Assembly: GCF_004346185.1 (NCBI RefSeq)
Contig: NZ_SMAI01000001.1
Coordinates: 806,001 to 870,000 of the forward strand
Length of the DNA stretch: 64,000 bases
Reading direction: 5' to 3'
From: Aquabacter spiritensis
Lineage (GTDB): Bacteria; Pseudomonadota; Alphaproteobacteria; Rhizobiales; Xanthobacteraceae
Made by a program: the position numbers and the translations under genes. The notes beneath the pieces are model-generated. The model ran no database searches. It was not told where the DNA came from and saw nothing but the letters and a program-made list of their open reading frames with translations. This document shows positions 61,731 to 64,000 of this stretch, in pieces (within the stretch, counting starts at the first letter, position 1; each line of letters begins with the position of its first letter).

Positions 61731-61760
61731 GGCGATCTGAAGACCATTGAGTTTGGACGC

Positions 61761-61794
61761 GAAGGCCCGGCGAAAGTCGGGCCTTCTGCTTTTT
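61761..61794 (+). terminator. Rho-independent terminator of carD
   Basis: Stem GAAGGCCCG / CGGGCCTTC, inner loop with GAAA, followed after three bases by TTTTT. The most classical terminator in the window. Confidence 0.92.
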
Positions 61795-61884
61795 CCCCGC
61801 ACCGGCGACCGCGGCACTGGCGGAACATTCCCCCGTTCCCCACGTTACAGAGGGCTGGACCAAAAAGAAGAACAGGAGGACGAG

Positions 61885-62103
61885 ATGTCCCTTCGCGCTC
61901 CCCGCCCCGATACCCTGCCTCCGGCAAAAGCGGCGTCGATCGATATCGAACCGCGCGCGACCCGGCCCAGCGCCTCACAGGTCGAGCCGCCGGCCACCCG
62001 CTCTTATCGCTCCGCCCGGCTCGACGCCTATGGTCATCAGAACCAGATGCGGGTGGCCGATCCCGAGCGTGACCGCCAGCAGCGCGAACATCGCGAGCGC
62101 TGA
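61885..62103 (+). CDS. Small polar protein, unknown
   Basis: A 72-residue protein starting after AGGAGG at ideal distance. It is rich in Arg, Pro, Ala and Gln, with no hydrophobic segment, and is probably disordered and cytoplasmic (C terminus RDRQQREHRER). It stands alone after the carD terminator. I know no family. The strong ribosome-binding site is the main support. Confidence 0.55.
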   Translation: MSLRAPRPDTLPPAKAASIDIEPRATRPSASQVEPPATRSYRSARLDAYGHQNQMRVADPERDRQQREHRER

Positions 62104-62197
62104 CGCGGCCGAAACGGCCGATGCGCCACCGGCGGGAACCACCGGCGGGCATCACCGGTCCGGTCGCATCGCTCCAACCAAGTCGGCCGAAACCCGC

Positions 62198-63790
62198 CTA
62201 AATCCCGTCTGCTCCCCCGTCCGCCCGCGGATCGTGGGCGCCTTCGAGATCGCCGCCCGGATGGAGAATGACGGCCCCGGCATGGCCCATCGTGTCCGAG
62301 AACGCCTCGGGCAGAATTTCGACGTCGTGCCCGGCCGCAATCAGCGCGCGGACCAGACTGTCGTCGAAACGGGACTCGAGGCGCAGATTGGTCGCGACCG
62401 ACCCCCAGGTGCGGCCGAGCAGCCAGCGCGGGGCGGCGATCGCGGCGCCCAGCGGCTCGCCAAACAGAACGTGCCGGGTGAAGACCGCCGCCTGCGTCTG
62501 CGGCTGCCCTTCCCCGCCCATCGTTCCATAGGCCATGACGCGGCCGTCCTCCAATTGGGCGAGCGCCGGGTTCAGCGTGTGGAACGGCCGGCGGCCGGGT
62601 TTCAGCGGGTTCGTCGCCTGCGGATCGAGCGAGAAGCTGGCGCCGCGGTTTTGCATCAGGATCCCGGTCGAGGGCAGAACGCAGCCCGAGCCGAATTCGA
62701 AAAAGATCGACTGGATATAGGACACGACCCGGCCGGAGGCGTCCGCGGCGCCGAGCCAGATGGTGTCGCCTTTGGCCGACGGGCGCGGCCAGGGAAGCGC
62801 GCGGCGCATGTCGATCCGCGCCGCCTCGGCCTCGAGCCGCGCGGCGCTCAGCAGATCCGCGAGATCGTGCTGCAGATGGGCGAAGTCGCGCACCACCGCA
62901 TCCCGCACCAGGAAAGCGCGCTTGGTCGCCTCGACCAGGCCGTGCACATGGTCGAAGCTCTCCGCCGCCTTCACCCCCAGCCGGTCGAAGATCCCGAGGA
63001 TCATCAAGGAGGCGAGCCCCTGGGTCGGCGGCGGCGCATTGAAGACCTGGCCGCAGGCGAGCCGCACCGACAAGGGCGCGCGGGCCACCGCGCGATAGGC
63101 TTCGAGGTCGCCGCGCGCGAGCGGAGCCCCGATGCGTTCGAGGTCGGAGGCCATCTCCCGGGAGACGTCGCCGCGGTAGAAATCGTCCAACCCGGCCCGG
63201 GCCAGATGGTCCAGCGTGTCGGCGAGGCGCGGATTGGCGATGACATCGCCGATTTCGGGCACCTTCCCGCCGGGCAGAAAGAGACTGGAGAAACCCGGCG
63301 CCGGTTCGAGTTCGGCGCGCTTTTCCCCGGTGAGAACGTGCTGGGACCGCGTCACCGCCACACCCGCGCGGGCGTGGGCGATGGCGGGGGCGAGGAGTTC
63401 GGCGAGTGGCAGGCGCCCGCCACTGCCCCGCGCGGCCTCGTGGGCGAGCGCCCAGCCGCCGACCGCGCCCGGGACCGTCAGGGCCGCGAGCGGTCCGCGG
63501 GTCGGAATCGCGTCATAGCCGAGCGCGCGATAAGCGGGGATGGTCGCCGCCGATCCGGCGAAGCCGCACGCCTCGATATAATGCACCTTGCCGGAGGGTT
63601 CGCGGATCAGCCAGAAGCCGTCGCCGCCGAGATGGTTCATGTGGGGATAGACGACGGCGATGGCCGCGGCCGCCGCGATCGCCGCCTCGATCGCATTGCC
63701 GCCCTCGGCCAGGATCTGCCGGCCCGCCTCTACCGCGAGGCTGTGCGGGGCCGCGACCATGCCGCGGGCGGTTCGAGTGCTTTCGTACAT
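62198..63790 (-). CDS. Gamma-glutamyltransferase family (Ntn hydrolase) protein
   Basis: A 530-residue member of the gamma-glutamyltranspeptidase family. It should cleave itself before the threonine in AKGDTIWLG (about Thr343) to form large and small subunits. LGGDGFWLI, APPPTQGLASL and FEFGSGCVLP are family segments. It has no signal peptide, unlike periplasmic GGT, and its D-T-I-W nucleophile context resembles oxamate amidohydrolase (HpxW)-like members more than classical GGT. The substrate is therefore open. Confidence 0.85.
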   Translation of the reverse strand: MYESTRTARGMVAAPHSLAVEAGRQILAEGGNAIEAAIAAAAAIAVVYPHMNHLGGDGFWLIREPSGKVHYIEACGFAGSAATIPAYRALGYDAIPTRGPLAALTVPGAVGGWALAHEAARGSGGRLPLAELLAPAIAHARAGVAVTRSQHVLTGEKRAELEPAPGFSSLFLPGGKVPEIGDVIANPRLADTLDHLARAGLDDFYRGDVSREMASDLERIGAPLARGDLEAYRAVARAPLSVRLACGQVFNAPPPTQGLASLMILGIFDRLGVKAAESFDHVHGLVEATKRAFLVRDAVVRDFAHLQHDLADLLSAARLEAEAARIDMRRALPWPRPSAKGDTIWLGAADASGRVVSYIQSIFFEFGSGCVLPSTGILMQNRGASFSLDPQATNPLKPGRRPFHTLNPALAQLEDGRVMAYGTMGGEGQPQTQAAVFTRHVLFGEPLGAAIAAPRWLLGRTWGSVATNLRLESRFDDSLVRALIAAGHDVEILPEAFSDTMGHAGAVILHPGGDLEGAHDPRADGGADGI

Positions 63791-64000
63791 GGGGCCTCCC
63801 GAGGGGCACTTGACCGGACCGGCCGCACATCGCAGTGTCCCGCGCGATGGATCGGCCGCCTCTGCGGGTTCTTCCCGAACGGCGGCGAAAGCGCAAGGCA
63901 AAGCCCCCTCGGGTCTCGCGATGCGGGACCGAAAATACAGAAGGCGGGCCGAGCCCCGGCGCGGGAGTTGTCAGGATGAAGCGTACAGGCCGCGCAGGAA
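63791..64000. other. Right edge: upstream of the GGT-family gene
   Basis: Mostly intergenic. A minus-strand frame open at the window edge ends with TGA at 63973-63971 (last residues FLRGLYASS) and may be the tail of the next gene; nine codons are too few to judge. Confidence 0.3.

Overview
The window is a contiguous piece of a high-GC alphaproteobacterial chromosome, most likely order Hyphomicrobiales (Rhizobiales). The signs are: a GcrA-type cell-cycle regulator; CtrA-type (TTAA-N7-TTAA) and CcrM-type (GANTC) sites; the gene order mdh-sucC-sucD-sucA-sucB-lpdA; the order phoR-pstSCAB-phoU-phoB; a double-length dCTP deaminase; and a SAM-II riboswitch in front of metZ. The formate dehydrogenase accessory genes at the left edge suggest formate oxidation. 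I see no rRNA, tRNA, insertion sequence, prophage or CRISPR array. Base composition and codon use look uniform, so this reads as core genome.

Layout. 1-9.3 kb: end of a formate dehydrogenase operon (fdhD, fdsD), a CDF metal exporter, a PcaD-like enol-lactonase, a TPR protein, ispE, a YnfA-type protein, a long-chain polyprenyl diphosphate synthase, then a tight cluster of DUF2007 protein, methyltransferase, S49 peptidase and a small protein. 9.4-12.6 kb: macA-macB efflux pair. 12.7-16.6 kb (minus strand): DMT exporter, TetR regulator, proC, YbjN-like protein, ubiK-like gene. 16.8-25.4 kb: overlapping lgt-midA-pgeF, a lipoprotein, prs, a PAP2 phosphatase, yaiI, a MAPEG protein, a PadR regulator with palindromic operators, xerC and a membrane protein.

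25.5-36.3 kb (minus strand): a TCA-cycle block from zapE through mdh, sucCD and the 2-oxoglutarate dehydrogenase genes sucA and sucB to lpdA. 36.6-47.9 kb: a small exported protein, a FUSC transporter, dcd, SAM-II riboswitch-metZ-apaG, trkH, hslO, argD-argF and gcrA. 48-54.9 kb (minus strand): the complete phosphate regulon core, with three PHO-box units in front of pstS. 55-64 kb: an exported protein, a flippase-like membrane protein, kup, ahcY, carD with a classical terminator, a small ORF, and a gamma-glutamyltransferase-family enzyme.

How the parts relate. Methionine/SAM metabolism appears twice under different apparent control: metZ by a riboswitch, ahcY by a palindrome lying in its promoter. 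Potassium uptake also appears twice (TrkH, Kup). Cell-cycle control is visible as gcrA plus candidate CtrA and GANTC sites. I found no clear new multi-gene system. The most rewarding observations are regulatory: the metZ expression platform, the triple PHO box, the CtrA/GANTC sites, the palindrome beside the carD ribosome-binding site, and the hairpin between pstS and pstC.
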